A DNA stretch of 51,289 nt from Acidocella sp. (GTDB lineage: Bacteria > Pseudomonadota > Alphaproteobacteria > Acetobacterales > Acetobacteraceae). Under the pieces are notes generated by a model. That model was not told the DNA's origin. It did not search any database and was given only the letters and a program-made list of their open reading frames with translations. Positions 1-9,305 of the stretch are shown piece by piece (within the stretch, counting starts at the first letter, position 1; each line of letters starts with the position of its first letter). The translations under genes were made by a program, and so were the position numbers. The stretch spans positions 1 to 51,289 of the forward strand of contig JAMFRU010000040.1 in NCBI GenBank assembly GCA_026224875.1, in the 5' to 3' direction.

Positions 1-40
1 CCCATTGTTTTTCCGAAAGCTCGTAGCGTTTGGGGGCCAT
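1..40 (-). mobile_element. IS5-type transposase, N-terminal tip (continues off the left edge)
   Basis: Reading leftward from an ATG at 40-38, the first codons give MAPKRYELSEKQW. This is the characteristic opening of IS5-type transposases, in which an R-Y-E-L-S/T-x-x-Q-W motif begins the DNA-binding N-terminus. Only 13 codons are in the window, so neither integrity nor subgroup can be judged. The gene would cut and paste its own element. Seen: the motif and start codon. Known: the family motif. Inferred: that a full IS lies to the left. Confidence 0.7.
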
Positions 41-75
41 AGAAAACTCCAGATCGTTGAAGCTGGAGTTCTATG
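38..75. repeat. Hairpin over the transposase start codon
   Basis: The arms AACTCCAG (45-52) and CTGGAGTT (63-70) are perfectly complementary around a 10-nt loop. They extend with CATAG (38-42) pairing CTATG (71-75) across a small two-base bulge. The outer stem covers the transposase ATG, so in the mRNA it could hide the start and limit transposition. That role is inferred. Confidence 0.5.
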
Positions 76-87
76 AATCACAAAGCC
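75..87. repeat. Probable terminal inverted repeat of the left-edge IS
   Basis: On the minus strand this reads GGCTTTGTGATTC. GGCTTTGT is a common opening of IS903/IS5-type terminal repeats, and it lies just upstream of the transposase start as expected. The other end of the element is outside the window, so the boundary and target duplication cannot be confirmed. No gene or clear signal is seen from 88 to 271. Confidence 0.45.
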
Positions 88-271
88 TACCCGCGCCGGA
101 AGTCCCGAATGTCGATTGCTCCTAGTAAATATTTTGATGCGCGACAATGTGCAAAATCAATCCGGACGCGTCTCATCGGCCCCGGACCTCGTTAAGATCG
201 GCCGCGCGATGACTTTATGCCGAAGGTCGGCTGGGGGCTGCCGCATGCAGGGTAGCCTCCAGACCGAAACG

Positions 272-1651
<1,380 letters not shown>

Positions 1652-1680
1652 TCAAGCGATGTAGTTAGCGGAGAGGTGTC

Positions 1681-2043
1681 CTGAAAATCATCCCATCCAC
1701 CCTGTTCGTGCCCATGCTTTATATTGTTTTTACCTTGGGGCCGGCGCCATCCGCGGCGCAGACGGCCGGTGGCACCATGACCCCGGTGGCTGGCACGTCG
1801 GCCGCGAAGCCTGGTGCCAAGCCCGAAGCCAAAACCGGGGGTGAATTGTCGAAAGCATTGGAATTCTCAACCACGGCCGCGGCGGCGGAACATTGCCCCA
1901 GCGGCGTTGTAATGTGGTCCACCCTCAGCAAAAGCCATAGTTTCCATGTCAGCAGCTCGCGGTATTTCGGCAAGACCAAGCATGGCGCCTATGTGTGTGA
2001 GGGCGATGCGCTGGCAGCCGGTTTCCATCAGGCGAAAAGCTGA
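1681..2043 (+). CDS. Small secreted protein, probable CTG start
   Basis: A 120-residue protein of unknown function. The N-terminus reads (M)KIIPSTLFVPMLYIVF followed by an Ala-rich cleavage region ending PSAAQ, which looks like a Sec signal peptide. An Ala/Pro/Lys linker follows. The C-terminal ~50 residues (CPSGVVMWSTLS... SRYFGKTKHGAYVCEGDALAAG) resemble a small periplasmic domain seen in many proteobacteria, with two Cys that could pair. GTG at 1708 and ATG at 1714 cut through the signal peptide. CTG at 1681 restores a Lys-led one and sits four bases after a strong GGAGAGG (1670-1676). The CTG start is inferred from this ribosome site. The gene lies 59 bases before the FKBP gene on the same strand. 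Confidence 0.72.
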   Translation: MKIIPSTLFVPMLYIVFTLGPAPSAAQTAGGTMTPVAGTSAAKPGAKPEAKTGGELSKALEFSTTAAAAEHCPSGVVMWSTLSKSHSFHVSSSRYFGKTKHGAYVCEGDALAAGFHQAKS

Positions 2044-2102
2044 TATTGCATACTCCCAGGCGGCCATGGGCCGTTCAAAGATTACATCTGAAAGGGAGCA
2101 AA

Positions 2103-2462
2103 ATGACCGAAACCGTGACCCTGCCTTCGGGCATCAAATATGTCGATCATGTTGTTGGGACTGGCGAGTCGCCGCAAAAGGGTCAGACAGTGACCGTGCA
2201 TTACACCGGCTGGCTCGACGATGCAGGCGAGAAGGGCAAAAAATTCGACTCCTCGCGCGACCGCGGGCAGCCCTTCAACTTCAAGCTCGGCGTCGGCCAG
2301 GTGATTTCCGGCTGGGATATCGGCGTGTCCACCATGCAGCCGGGCGGGCAGCGTACGCTGGTGCTGCCGGCTGAGCATGGCTACGGCCAGCGCGGTGCCG
2401 GCGGCCTCATCCCCCCAGGTGCGACGTTGATTTTCGACGTGGAGCTGATCAGCTTTAAATAG
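2103..2462 (+). CDS. FKBP-type peptidyl-prolyl cis-trans isomerase
   Basis: A single-domain FK506-binding isomerase of 119 residues, which speeds rotation about Xaa-Pro bonds during protein folding. Diagnostic segments are VTVHYTGWL, KFDSSRDRGQPFNFKLG, VISGWDIGVSTMQPGG and the closing IPPGATLIFDVELI, which carry the usual aromatic and Asp residues of the proline pocket. No signal peptide is visible, so it should be cytoplasmic. The frame is open further upstream, but ATG at 2103 follows AAAGGGAGC at a normal distance and gives a standard family N-terminus. It converges with the EcsC gene three bases away and appears to end at a terminator placed inside that gene. Confidence 0.93.
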   Translation: MTETVTLPSGIKYVDHVVGTGESPQKGQTVTVHYTGWLDDAGEKGKKFDSSRDRGQPFNFKLGVGQVISGWDIGVSTMQPGGQRTLVLPAEHGYGQRGAGGLIPPGATLIFDVELISFK

Positions 2463-2465
2463 ACT

Positions 2466-3374
2466 TTAGATCGCGCGTTCCCGGGGCAGGTATTTGAGTG
2501 CCCCGGGGGTTTTCCCCCGGCGGCCGACACGCCGCCGGTCGCGGGCCGCCTGCACCATCTGCTCGAAGCATTGCTGCAGAACCAGCGTCTCCCCAGTACG
2601 GCGCTCCAGCGCGCGCAGGCAAAAATGTACCCGGGCCATGTTCTGATAATGCTCGGTGAAGGCGTAATTCAACAGTCCGCCGGTAATAGCGCCGGCCACC
2701 GGCACAGCCTGAGCCATAAGCTTGTCCGACAGCACCATGCCAAAACGCCCCGCCGCACTTTTAATCAGCAGGTTGATGGTAAGGTGATTAACGCCGAGCC
2801 TGGTTGCCCAATAGCCCATCTCCGTCTCGTCATCAGCACTACCGGGGCCGCCAAAGGCCAGCACTTCCAGGCAGGCGCGGCGCGTGGCCTCTTCTGATAA
2901 ATCCTCGCCGGAATCACGCGCCACCTGGGCGATGGAGCGTAGGATCATCGTGGTGGTGAAGGGAATGTCGAACACCACGCCGGGAAACCCGGCAAAACCC
3001 GAGGCAGCACCACTGGCGGCGGTGGCCAGGCGATGCAGCCGGTTGGCGCGCGGGTGCCGGGGGCGGGCAAACTCAGGCAGAATTTCCAGCCCAAAGGTGG
3101 CGACATTATAACTCGACCAGAGCGTATCCTCGATCATATCCCCGGCGCGCTGCACCAGGCTGGTCCAGGCGGCACCGCCCAGGCGCTGGCCGGTTTGGGA
3201 GAGGGAGTTGCGCAGATTATCGATCCGGCGGCCGAACACGGCCGTAAGCCGGAGCAGAAGGCCGCGGGAATCCGCCATAATAATGGCGGCATGCCAAAGC
3301 TGCTCCTGTTCCTGCGGTGTGAGGAAGGAGGCGCTTTGCGCGAGATGCTCTGGAATGGGGGCGGGTGGTTTCAT
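2466..3374 (-). CDS. EcsC family protein
   Basis: A 302-residue member of the EcsC family (named after a Bacillus gene linked to an ABC transporter). Its biochemical role is not established. The recognisable core is the Ala/Gly-rich stretch around residues 110-150 (AASGAASGFAGFPGVVFDIP, then TTTMILRSIAQVA), a CLEVLAFGG segment, and a hydrophobic PVAGAITGGLLNYAFTEHY stretch near residue 230. The hydrophobic parts suggest membrane association. Very basic C-terminus. It lies downstream of rplT on the same strand with a gap of 67 bases and converges with the FKBP gene. Confidence is high for the family and low for function. Confidence 0.8.
   Translation of the reverse strand: MKPPAPIPEHLAQSASFLTPQEQEQLWHAAIIMADSRGLLLRLTAVFGRRIDNLRNSLSQTGQRLGGAAWTSLVQRAGDMIEDTLWSSYNVATFGLEILPEFARPRHPRANRLHRLATAASGAASGFAGFPGVVFDIPFTTTMILRSIAQVARDSGEDLSEEATRRACLEVLAFGGPGSADDETEMGYWATRLGVNHLTINLLIKSAAGRFGMVLSDKLMAQAVPVAGAITGGLLNYAFTEHYQNMARVHFCLRALERRTGETLVLQQCFEQMVQAARDRRRVGRRGKTPGALKYLPRERAI
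2480..2513 (+). terminator. Rho-independent-like terminator for the FKBP gene
   Basis: The perfect nine-base arms CCCGGGGCA (2480-2488) and TGCCCCGGG (2499-2507) enclose a 10-nt loop and are followed by GGTTTT. The hairpin starts 18 bases after the FKBP stop and lies within the last codons of the convergent EcsC gene, so it serves the plus strand. The T run is short. Confidence 0.6.
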
Positions 3375-3441
3375 GTCCAGGTAGAGATGAGCTCCACCCG
3401 GACATGAGACAAGTAATGTTGCGGAAAATTATTCCGCTCGA

Positions 3442-3816
3442 TTATTCCGCGGCGGTATCAGCGGTGGATACACCCTTAACCGCCTGCACGATCTCCGCGA
3501 AGGAGGCCGGGTCGTCAAACGCGATGGCGGAGAGGACTTTACGGTCCAGTTCCAACCCAACCTGCTTCAGCCCGAAAATAAACTGGCTGTAGGTAAGGCC
3601 ATGCTCGCGCACAGCGGCATTGATACGCTGGATCCAAAGCGAGCGGAATTCGCGCTTCTTAACCCGGCGATCGCGATAAGCATATTGCAGAGCCTTTTCC
3701 AGGCGCTCCAACGCGATACGATAATTGGTTGAGGAACGGCCGACGAAACCCTTCGACTGTGCCAGGACTTTTTTGTGGCGGGCGTGGGTGGTTACGCCGC
3801 GTTTAACACGTGCCAT
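3442..3816 (-). CDS. rplT: 50S ribosomal protein L20
   Basis: A 124-residue ribosomal protein that binds 23S rRNA early in large-subunit assembly. The opening [18 protein letters not shown], the central [20 protein letters not shown] and the later [11 protein letters not shown] are strongly conserved L20 segments, and the basic N-terminal extension is complete. It follows rpmI by 15 bases and surely shares its transcript. In many bacteria infC heads this operon; here it is absent. Downstream, GCGGAA/TTCCGC arms at 3421-3437 form a small hairpin without a T run. Confidence 0.98.
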   Translation of the reverse strand: MARVKRGVTTHARHKKVLAQSKGFVGRSSTNYRIALERLEKALQYAYRDRRVKKREFRSLWIQRINAAVREHGLTYSQFIFGLKQVGLELDRKVLSAIAFDDPASFAEIVQAVKGVSTADTAAE

Positions 3817-3831
3817 TGTCTAATTCCTCTC

Positions 3832-4032
3832 TTACAGACCGTAGGGGGCCCACTGCTTAACGGTCAGGCCGTCAGCGTGGGTAAGGGTCTGGCTGCCGCG
3901 ATTCTGGCGCTTGGCCTTCTGGCTACGGGCATAGAGGTTGTGGCGCTTCTTGCCCGGGCCGGCGAGAACCTTGCCCGTGGCCGTGATCTTGAAGCGCTTC
4001 TTGACCGATGACTTGGTCTTGAGCTTCGGCAT
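3832..4032 (-). CDS. rpmI: 50S ribosomal protein L35
   Basis: A 66-residue ribosomal protein with the family signature [20 protein letters not shown] and a basic middle ([20 protein letters not shown]). The frame extends 16 codons upstream, but the ATG at 4032 matches the universal L35 start and follows AGGAGA at six bases. It is the first gene of a two-gene rpmI-rplT operon. A promoter with good -35 and -10 boxes lies about 115 bases upstream. Confidence 0.98.
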   Translation of the reverse strand: MPKLKTKSSVKKRFKITATGKVLAGPGKKRHNLYARSQKAKRQNRGSQTLTHADGLTVKQWAPYGL

Positions 4033-4147
4033 TTTTGTCTCCTGTCGCTGCATCCCGCCGCAAAGCGGGGTCCCGAACATCGGGGCGGCGGCCAGGCATG
4101 CCTAATGGCCCGGACACGCACGCATCACGTTTTACCGTGAAGCGGCG

Positions 4148-4176
4148 CCTATAAAGCCCCCGCGCCCCCGTGACAA
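4148..4176 (-). promoter_or_regulatory. Sigma-70-like promoter for rpmI-rplT
   Basis: On the minus strand TTGTCA (4176-4171) and TATAGG (4153-4148) are separated by exactly 17 bases, close to the vegetative consensus. It points at rpmI, leaving a leader of about 105 bases. It also overlaps the longest possible recX reading frame, which argues that recX starts further down. Confidence 0.6.
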
Positions 4177-4205
4177 GAGCCCCAAAGGGCGCCAGACTTG
4201 CGCGT

Positions 4206-4769
4206 ATGGCCAAACTCGCGCGCACGGCAGGTAAACCGCCGAATGCGGCAACCTTATACGAAGCAGCACTGAACCACATGGCGCGTTATACCGCCACTGA
4301 GGCAGGACTCGCGCGCGTGCTGGCCCGCCGGGTGGACCGCTGGGGCAGGTTGCAGGGGGAAGAGGCGGCAGAGGAAATCGCCGACACCATACAGCAGGCC
4401 AAGGCCGAAATTCCCGGTGTATTAAGCCGCCTGCGCAAGCTGGGGGTTCTGAACGACGACGCCTTCGCCGTCTCGCGCGCCAACCGCCTGACCCGTGAGG
4501 GCAAATCCCACCGCGCCACTCTGGCGCATCTGGCCGCCAAGGGGATCAGGGCCCCATCCCTGCCCGACGACCCTGAACGCGAACTCGCCGCCGCCTGCGC
4601 CTATCTGCGCCGCCGCCGTGCAGGCCCATTCGGCCCGGCCCCCACGGATAAAATCCTCGCCACCATGGCCCGCGGCGGCTTCGCCCAGTCCACCGCCCGC
4701 CGCGCCTTGGCACTGGACCGGGATGAGGCCGAGGGTCTCATTCTCTCTCTATCTGAGCCCCTTGCTTGA
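4206..4769 (+). CDS. recX: RecX-family regulator of RecA
   Basis: A 187-residue RecX-type protein, which in studied bacteria binds RecA filaments and limits recombination and SOS activity. The sequence has the helical repeats of the family: TLYEAALNHMARYTATEAGLARVLARRVDRWG, then VLSRLRKLGVLNDDAFAVSRA, and a last three-helix unit with AACAYLRRRR. The frame is open from a GTG at 4170, but that would overlap the divergent rpmI promoter, so ATG 4206 (MAKLARTAG) is preferred. No recA is nearby. The prophage-like element begins just beyond and converges with it. The family call is firm; activity is inferred. Confidence 0.82.
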   Translation: MAKLARTAGKPPNAATLYEAALNHMARYTATEAGLARVLARRVDRWGRLQGEEAAEEIADTIQQAKAEIPGVLSRLRKLGVLNDDAFAVSRANRLTREGKSHRATLAHLAAKGIRAPSLPDDPERELAAACAYLRRRRAGPFGPAPTDKILATMARGGFAQSTARRALALDRDEAEGLILSLSEPLA

Positions 4770-4789
4770 GTTGGCGCTTAAGTTCGCGC

Positions 4790-5533
4790 CTAACCCGGTA
4801 CTTTTAACCCGGCCCAGAGCGGGCTGAGCAGCGGATTAAACCCCGCCCCCCCGGCTGGCGGCAAACGCGACTGCCGGAAGATGTAATTTTCCAGCGCCCG
4901 CCCGATATCGGGTGGTGCGACAAGCGCCGGCGCGGCCTCAGCCCCCGTGAACTGGCCGTCCCCCGCCTGCACCGCCACCGCATCACGTACACCGCCCTGC
5001 CGGAGCAACGCCGGCGCCTCCGCTGCCCAAGGCCTCGCAGGATAAAGTGCGCCCCCATCAACCGTGCCACCACCTGGCGGCGCGAAAGGTGAGCCGGCCT
5101 GGGCCGCGCCACCGCCCGGCGGCGGCGCAAACGACAATCCAGCCAACACCGTACCCCGCGCCGGCAAATGCAGCCCTGCCGCATCAGCCTCCCGCCGCGC
5201 CCGCCCGGTCGCAGCCTCATGCCGCGCCTGCGCCAAAACCGCCCGGTAGGATGTGTCTGCTCCGCCGCTCCCCTGCCGCACAGCCAGCGCCCCGGCATCA
5301 TTCGGCACACCGTGCCCGGCCGCCGCAAAACCAGCCTCACCCACGGGCCCCACAACCTTAACCTGCTGCCCCGCAGGGCGGCCAGCTGCCCCAGCGATGG
5401 GCGCAAACCCACCCAACCCCGGCCGGCCGGCCGCCATGGCAATGCCGTAAAGCCCCATTCCCCGCATAGCAGTGCTCCCAGCCATTCCCGCCGCGTTCAG
5501 CGCCTTACGAAACGCGCTCATCATCTCCGACAC
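4790..5533 (-). CDS. Unknown Gly/Ala/Pro-rich protein at the element's distal end
   Basis: A 247-residue protein I do not recognise. It is low in complexity, dominated by Gly, Ala and Pro, with runs such as APPPGGGAAQAG and FAPPGGGTVDGG. The C-terminus is more ordered (IGRALENYIFRQSRLPPAGG). The start is uncertain: GTG 5533, ATG 5524 and ATG 5521 are all possible, and GGAG directly abuts the second. As the last gene of the late transcript it could be a phage accessory or host-interaction protein, but nothing in the sequence shows that. The frame is long and open for a GC-rich region, where chance frames are common, so even its reality is not certain. From 5534 to 5660 nothing is seen. Confidence 0.45.
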   Translation of the reverse strand: MSEMMSAFRKALNAAGMAGSTAMRGMGLYGIAMAAGRPGLGGFAPIAGAAGRPAGQQVKVVGPVGEAGFAAAGHGVPNDAGALAVRQGSGGADTSYRAVLAQARHEAATGRARREADAAGLHLPARGTVLAGLSFAPPPGGGAAQAGSPFAPPGGGTVDGGALYPARPWAAEAPALLRQGGVRDAVAVQAGDGQFTGAEAAPALVAPPDIGRALENYIFRQSRLPPAGGAGFNPLLSPLWAGLKVPG

Positions 5534-5660
5534 CCCGCATCCCCGATCCCCGCATTCGCTGCTAACTCATCGTAATCATGGCCCGCAGAGTAATGGTGCC
5601 CCAGCAACGACACGCAAGCACGACTATCAATATGGCCCGGCTCATCACCGGGCCACACGA

Positions 5661-5972
5661 TCAGAGCCCGAAAATACCCTTCAAATCCGCCAGCACAGTC
5701 TGCAACAGCCCCAAACTTGCCTGCGCCTTGGCCGCATCCTGCACCGGCAAACTTGCCAGCACCGGTGCCGCCACAGTCGCCAACGTATCTGCCGCCGCCG
5801 AAACAGTCGTCAGCGCATCAGCATGGGCCGACTGGCTCGCCGCCACCGAATTCACCACCGCCTCGCCAACCTGCAACCCAGCCGCCACGGCAGCACCTAC
5901 CGGTCCACCAATCGCAGCACCAACACCAGCAGCCACATTCAAAACATTCTCAACCTGCGTTGTCTCACTCAT
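5661..5972 (-). CDS. Small hydrophobic protein of the lysis region, holin candidate
   Basis: A 103-residue protein with an Ala/Gly/Val-rich hydrophobic stretch near residues 10-45 (VAAGVGAAIGGPVGAAVAAG) and a weaker one near 65-80. Charged residues are few. It follows the muramidase and another membrane protein in one tight run, a place where phages keep holins. I do not recognise the family. The frame opens at 5984, but ATG 5972 follows GGAG at six bases and is chosen. It could equally be a small membrane-associated morphogenesis protein. Confidence 0.6.
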   Translation of the reverse strand: MSETTQVENVLNVAAGVGAAIGGPVGAAVAAGLQVGEAVVNSVAASQSAHADALTTVSAAADTLATVAAPVLASLPVQDAAKAQASLGLLQTVLADLKGIFGL

Positions 5973-5992
5973 CACAATCTCCATCGTTACAA

Positions 5993-6295
5993 TTAAGGAG
6001 CCGCCGGCACCGTGCCAGCCACCAACCCCTCCACATCCGCCACCACAGCCCCAACCGCGGCGGAATTTCCCGTCTTCAACAACACCGAAACATCGCCAAT
6101 CGCCTTCTCGAGCTGCGCCACCGTCACGCAGTTATCCGGCTGAAGAATTTTGATCAGCCCCAGCACCAACCCAAGAAGATCGATCGAGGAAACCGCCTGG
6201 CGCAGCAAGAAATACTGCAACCCAGCCGTCACGACCGTCCCAAGCCATATCGCCAGCCCCGTCCTGTTCTCCGGCGATTGAAAAAACCGCTCCAT
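5993..6295 (-). CDS. Small membrane protein next to the endolysin
   Basis: A 100-residue protein starting MERFFQSPENRTG. One clear hydrophobic segment follows near residues 13-50 (LAIWLGTVVTAGLQYFLL, then LLGLVLGLIKIL, perhaps two passes). The Ala/Val-rich C-terminus is soluble. The frame extends upstream into the muramidase gene, but ATG 6295 follows GAGGG at six bases and starts nine bases after the muramidase stop, so it is chosen. Position and topology suggest a holin or antiholin; no family was recognised. Confidence 0.65.
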   Translation of the reverse strand: MERFFQSPENRTGLAIWLGTVVTAGLQYFLLRQAVSSIDLLGLVLGLIKILQPDNCVTVAQLEKAIGDVSVLLKTGNSAAVGAVVADVEGLVAGTVPAAP

Positions 6296-6303
6296 TTTAT
6301 CCC

Positions 6304-6828
6304 TCACCGTAAAATCTCCCCCGCCAGCGCAATTACACGCCGGCTCCACCCCAACCCAAAATTTGGCCATGTCGGCAGCCGCGCATAAAAATCAATCCGC
6401 CGCGCCAGTATCTCCCGCGCCAACACCAGCGGGTCCGCCGCCCCCGCGGCCTCAAGCGTTTTGCTTCCCAAAACACCATCCGCCGTTTGGTTTAAAGCCT
6501 GCTGCAACCAAACAACGGCCCGCCGCAACCCGGCATTCACCGCCCCGTCAAACAACACCAGCCCCACCGGTAATTTCAGCGCATCGCCCTGCAAGGGCGC
6601 ATAGTAATCCCGGCGGTAAATATCTTCCGCATCCTGTTCAGATATGTTTTCAATATCCAGCCCCGGATATGCCGCAGCACTTATTCCGTATTTGGTCCCC
6701 CGCAACACACCATGCCCCACAACACCCCCTGTCCAATTCCCGGGATCAGTTGCGTTATTCGTAAACCCGCCTTCCTCACTCAACGTAAAAGCAAAGCACC
6801 GCGCAAAATTATCCACTAAATTACCCAT
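6304..6828 (-). CDS. Phage endolysin, GH108-type N-acetylmuramidase
   Basis: A 174-residue peptidoglycan hydrolase that should cleave the glycan backbone to release particles. The N-terminal half carries the GH108 signature: the catalytic Glu lies in SEEGGFTNN (residues 17-25), followed by DPGNWTGG and RGTKYGIS. The C-terminal half (QALNQTADGVLGSKTLEA, then RRIDFYARL) is the usual peptidoglycan-binding domain of this family. No signal peptide is visible, so it should need a holin. Its start overlaps the preceding coiled-coil gene by eight bases, and two small membrane proteins follow. Confidence 0.9.
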   Translation of the reverse strand: MGNLVDNFARCFAFTLSEEGGFTNNATDPGNWTGGVVGHGVLRGTKYGISAAAYPGLDIENISEQDAEDIYRRDYYAPLQGDALKLPVGLVLFDGAVNAGLRRAVVWLQQALNQTADGVLGSKTLEAAGAADPLVLAREILARRIDFYARLPTWPNFGLGWSRRVIALAGEILR

Positions 6829-7147
6829 GAAACAGACTCGCCCCCAATCCGCCGCATGCCGCCGACAGCACGCTGATCAACATCACGCTCATCCGCCGTT
6901 CCGCATCCCGCTCACCCCGGATGCGCGACAAATCCTCCCGCACATCCCCCAACCCCGCCACCAGTTCATCAACCTTCGCAAAGAGCTTGTTGATAACCTG
7001 ATCTTCTTGCGCCAGATAACGCACCCGCCACGCCTCTATTGAATCCGATTTCGTCTCTAAAATCCCAACATCCTGCCGTATCGCCGTAACATCGTTACGG
7101 AGCCCTGCAATATCATTACGTAGCAGGGAAATAGTTTCTGTCTCCAT
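6821..7147 (-). CDS. Coiled-coil protein with C-terminal membrane anchor
   Basis: A 108-residue protein. Residues 1-85 are charged and heptad-like (ISLLRNDIAGLRNDVTAIR onward), predicting a long coiled coil. The last ~20 residues are hydrophobic (SVMLISVLSAACGGLGASLF), making a tail anchor. This layout resembles XhlA-type holin accessory proteins and some spanin-like proteins. It overlaps the muramidase start by eight bases, so translation is coupled. Family assignment is by architecture only. Confidence 0.65.
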   Translation of the reverse strand: METETISLLRNDIAGLRNDVTAIRQDVGILETKSDSIEAWRVRYLAQEDQVINKLFAKVDELVAGLGDVREDLSRIRGERDAERRMSVMLISVLSAACGGLGASLFHG

Positions 7148-7156
7148 TTGAGCTCC

Positions 7157-9301
7157 TCAAGCAGCAATATCGGATAAAACGATCGGGTATGCCGTGGCCT
7201 GCAGCGGAAAACTCAAATTCCAGGCCGCACCAAGATCCCCGCCAATATTCCAATTAGCCGGCGGCGTCAGAACCGCGAGATTATCCGTCACCGCATCACC
7301 CCGCCCAATCTGCGTGCTGCCATACGGATAAAAGAACAACGCCTCGGCAGAAGGGCTCGCGATCGGCTGGCTCAACGTTACAGCAATATGCGTTGCATCT
7401 ACCCGCGTCGCCGCAGCCGCCGTAATCATTACCCCAGGCGCCGCGACCGACCCGCCATCCATCACCGCAAACCCGGCACCGTTCTCCGCCTGCAACGGCA
7501 CCAGCAAATCATTCCCCGCATCATGAGCAATCGTCAGAACCAGATTTGTGTCAGAAGCCCGATAAACATGTACAATCCGCGGACCACCCTTCATCGGCAA
7601 TCCACTTCCCGGCAACTGCACCGCCGCTATCGTGTCGGACAGCCCCATCGCAACAGCCGCCTGCCCCGCGGCATGCACGCCTATCCTGCCATATCGCAAC
7701 AAATCCGGTTCGTCCCGATGCGCCGGATCCCCCCCGCTGAACAATCCCGTCGTCGGATCATACGAGGCGTTCAACGGATTCGAATCCGCCGTCTGCGCTG
7801 CAAAAACAACAATGTTATTCGCCTCCACGGCAGCCAAATCCGCAATCGATTCCCGCACCATCTGCACGCCATCATCGGTCTCGTAGGGGATCGCGTTCCA
7901 GGCCAGCAAAGGCAGCTGCGCCGCACTCCGCCCCAACAACGCCCGCGTCATCGCAAGCAGTTGCAATACCGTCGCCTTATACAAATTCTTGTTCGCATAA
8001 GGCATGGTGCTGTCCTGTTCCGACCACGGCCAGATCAGAAACGCGATATCCGCCTTATCAACCGCGCTCACCAGTGCCGCACTACCCGTCAGATACGCCG
8101 TCAACGCCGCAAAATCCGGCCCGACACTCCAGGTCGACGGATCAGACCCATCGCCAGGATTCGTCAAAAACGTGCCCTCACCCACCCCCGGCGGAAACAG
8201 CGGCGGCGACGAATTCGAAATAGGATGACCAGAAACCACAGAGTACCGGTCGGGCGAAATATCGCTCCCCGAAATGGAAGCCGTAAACCCATAGGCCACA
8301 GCACCTAAATACCAGGCAATGCCCTGCGCCAGCGCCAGCGGCCCTCCGGCATTGATAAACCAAGCCGCATTGGACTGCCCCATCACAAGCAGGTTCACGC
8401 CCCGGCGCGTACCCAGCACCCATCGCGCCTGTGCCGCAATCAGCACCTGCACCTCAACCGAATTCAGCGCTTTCTCCCACGCCGCCGCTTCATGAAACCA
8501 GCACTGCGCCGAGCCTTGAAACGAACCATCGTGCAAAAGCAGCACCGGCGCATTCGCGCTCGCCGGCAGCGGATTGGCTACGGCTACAGCCACCTGCACG
8601 CCATCCAGCCACACATCCACGCCCACACCCGGCGTATTGCGCAATATCACCGCATGGCTATGCCGCCGCGCCAAACCACCCGACAGCACAACCTGCCCCC
8701 CCGCGCCCGGAAACAGCGTCAAATTGCTGCCTTCCGCGCTATCCGCCTGCAAAATCGTAGTACCCGATCCTGCGGTCGTATGGATCAACGGAATCGGCTC
8801 ATTATTGGCGGAATACGCCCCCTGCCGCCAATTCGGCCGCGTCCAAACAAAATACCGCGTCCACGCCGCCCCCGCGCCAAACTCCAGCCCCGGATGCGTC
8901 AGGCCCCAATCAGCATCCAGGCTCGGTCCATAATTAACAATCGCCGCATCAGGCGCCCCAACCGCGCCCAAATACCCGTTCACACGCGGCACCGCGAGGG
9001 TCACCACCGGCACCGTATCAAAAACAACATGATACGGTACCAGATTCTGCCCCTGCCCAGACTTGTCCAGCACGGCGCCCACAATGTCATTCACCACCGC
9101 AACGGGCGCACCGCTCGCATCCAGCAGCCCAGACAGCAGCCCCGCATCCCACCAGCCCGAAAGCCCGCTGATATCCGAAGGATACGGCCCCGCGAACAAA
9201 CCAACCGGCGGCGCACTCCCAGCCGGCAACGGCCCCGTCAGCACGCGTTTATTCAAGCTCGCCAACACGGGCGAACCAGGCATATTAAATAATATCGCCA
9301 T
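7157..9301 (-). CDS. Large tail protein with an SGNH/sialate-esterase-like domain
   Basis: A 714-residue virion protein. Residues ~40-290 look like a lectin-type beta-sandwich (ISGLSGWWDAG near the start). Then comes a hydrolase-like domain: LLVMGQSNAAW near residue 303 supplies the block-I Ser of the CE6/sialate O-acetylesterase type, and GGDPAHRDEPDLLRYGRIG near residue 528 has the D-x-x-H of the last block. The rest is beta-rich. Such proteins de-acetylate surface polysaccharide during adsorption. Seen: both motifs in correct order. Inferred: activity and placement on the tail. It sits between a fibre gene and the lysis cassette. Confidence 0.7.
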   Translation of the reverse strand: MAILFNMPGSPVLASLNKRVLTGPLPAGSAPPVGLFAGPYPSDISGLSGWWDAGLLSGLLDASGAPVAVVNDIVGAVLDKSGQGQNLVPYHVVFDTVPVVTLAVPRVNGYLGAVGAPDAAIVNYGPSLDADWGLTHPGLEFGAGAAWTRYFVWTRPNWRQGAYSANNEPIPLIHTTAGSGTTILQADSAEGSNLTLFPGAGGQVVLSGGLARRHSHAVILRNTPGVGVDVWLDGVQVAVAVANPLPASANAPVLLLHDGSFQGSAQCWFHEAAAWEKALNSVEVQVLIAAQARWVLGTRRGVNLLVMGQSNAAWFINAGGPLALAQGIAWYLGAVAYGFTASISGSDISPDRYSVVSGHPISNSSPPLFPPGVGEGTFLTNPGDGSDPSTWSVGPDFAALTAYLTGSAALVSAVDKADIAFLIWPWSEQDSTMPYANKNLYKATVLQLLAMTRALLGRSAAQLPLLAWNAIPYETDDGVQMVRESIADLAAVEANNIVVFAAQTADSNPLNASYDPTTGLFSGGDPAHRDEPDLLRYGRIGVHAAGQAAVAMGLSDTIAAVQLPGSGLPMKGGPRIVHVYRASDTNLVLTIAHDAGNDLLVPLQAENGAGFAVMDGGSVAAPGVMITAAAATRVDATHIAVTLSQPIASPSAEALFFYPYGSTQIGRGDAVTDNLAVLTPPANWNIGGDLGAAWNLSFPLQATAYPIVLSDIAA

Positions 9302-9305
9302 CGCT

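Noticed and set aside
4170-4205. Upstream GTG start for recX
   Set aside because: It overlaps a well-formed rpmI promoter on the other strand and adds residues outside the family's usual N-terminus.
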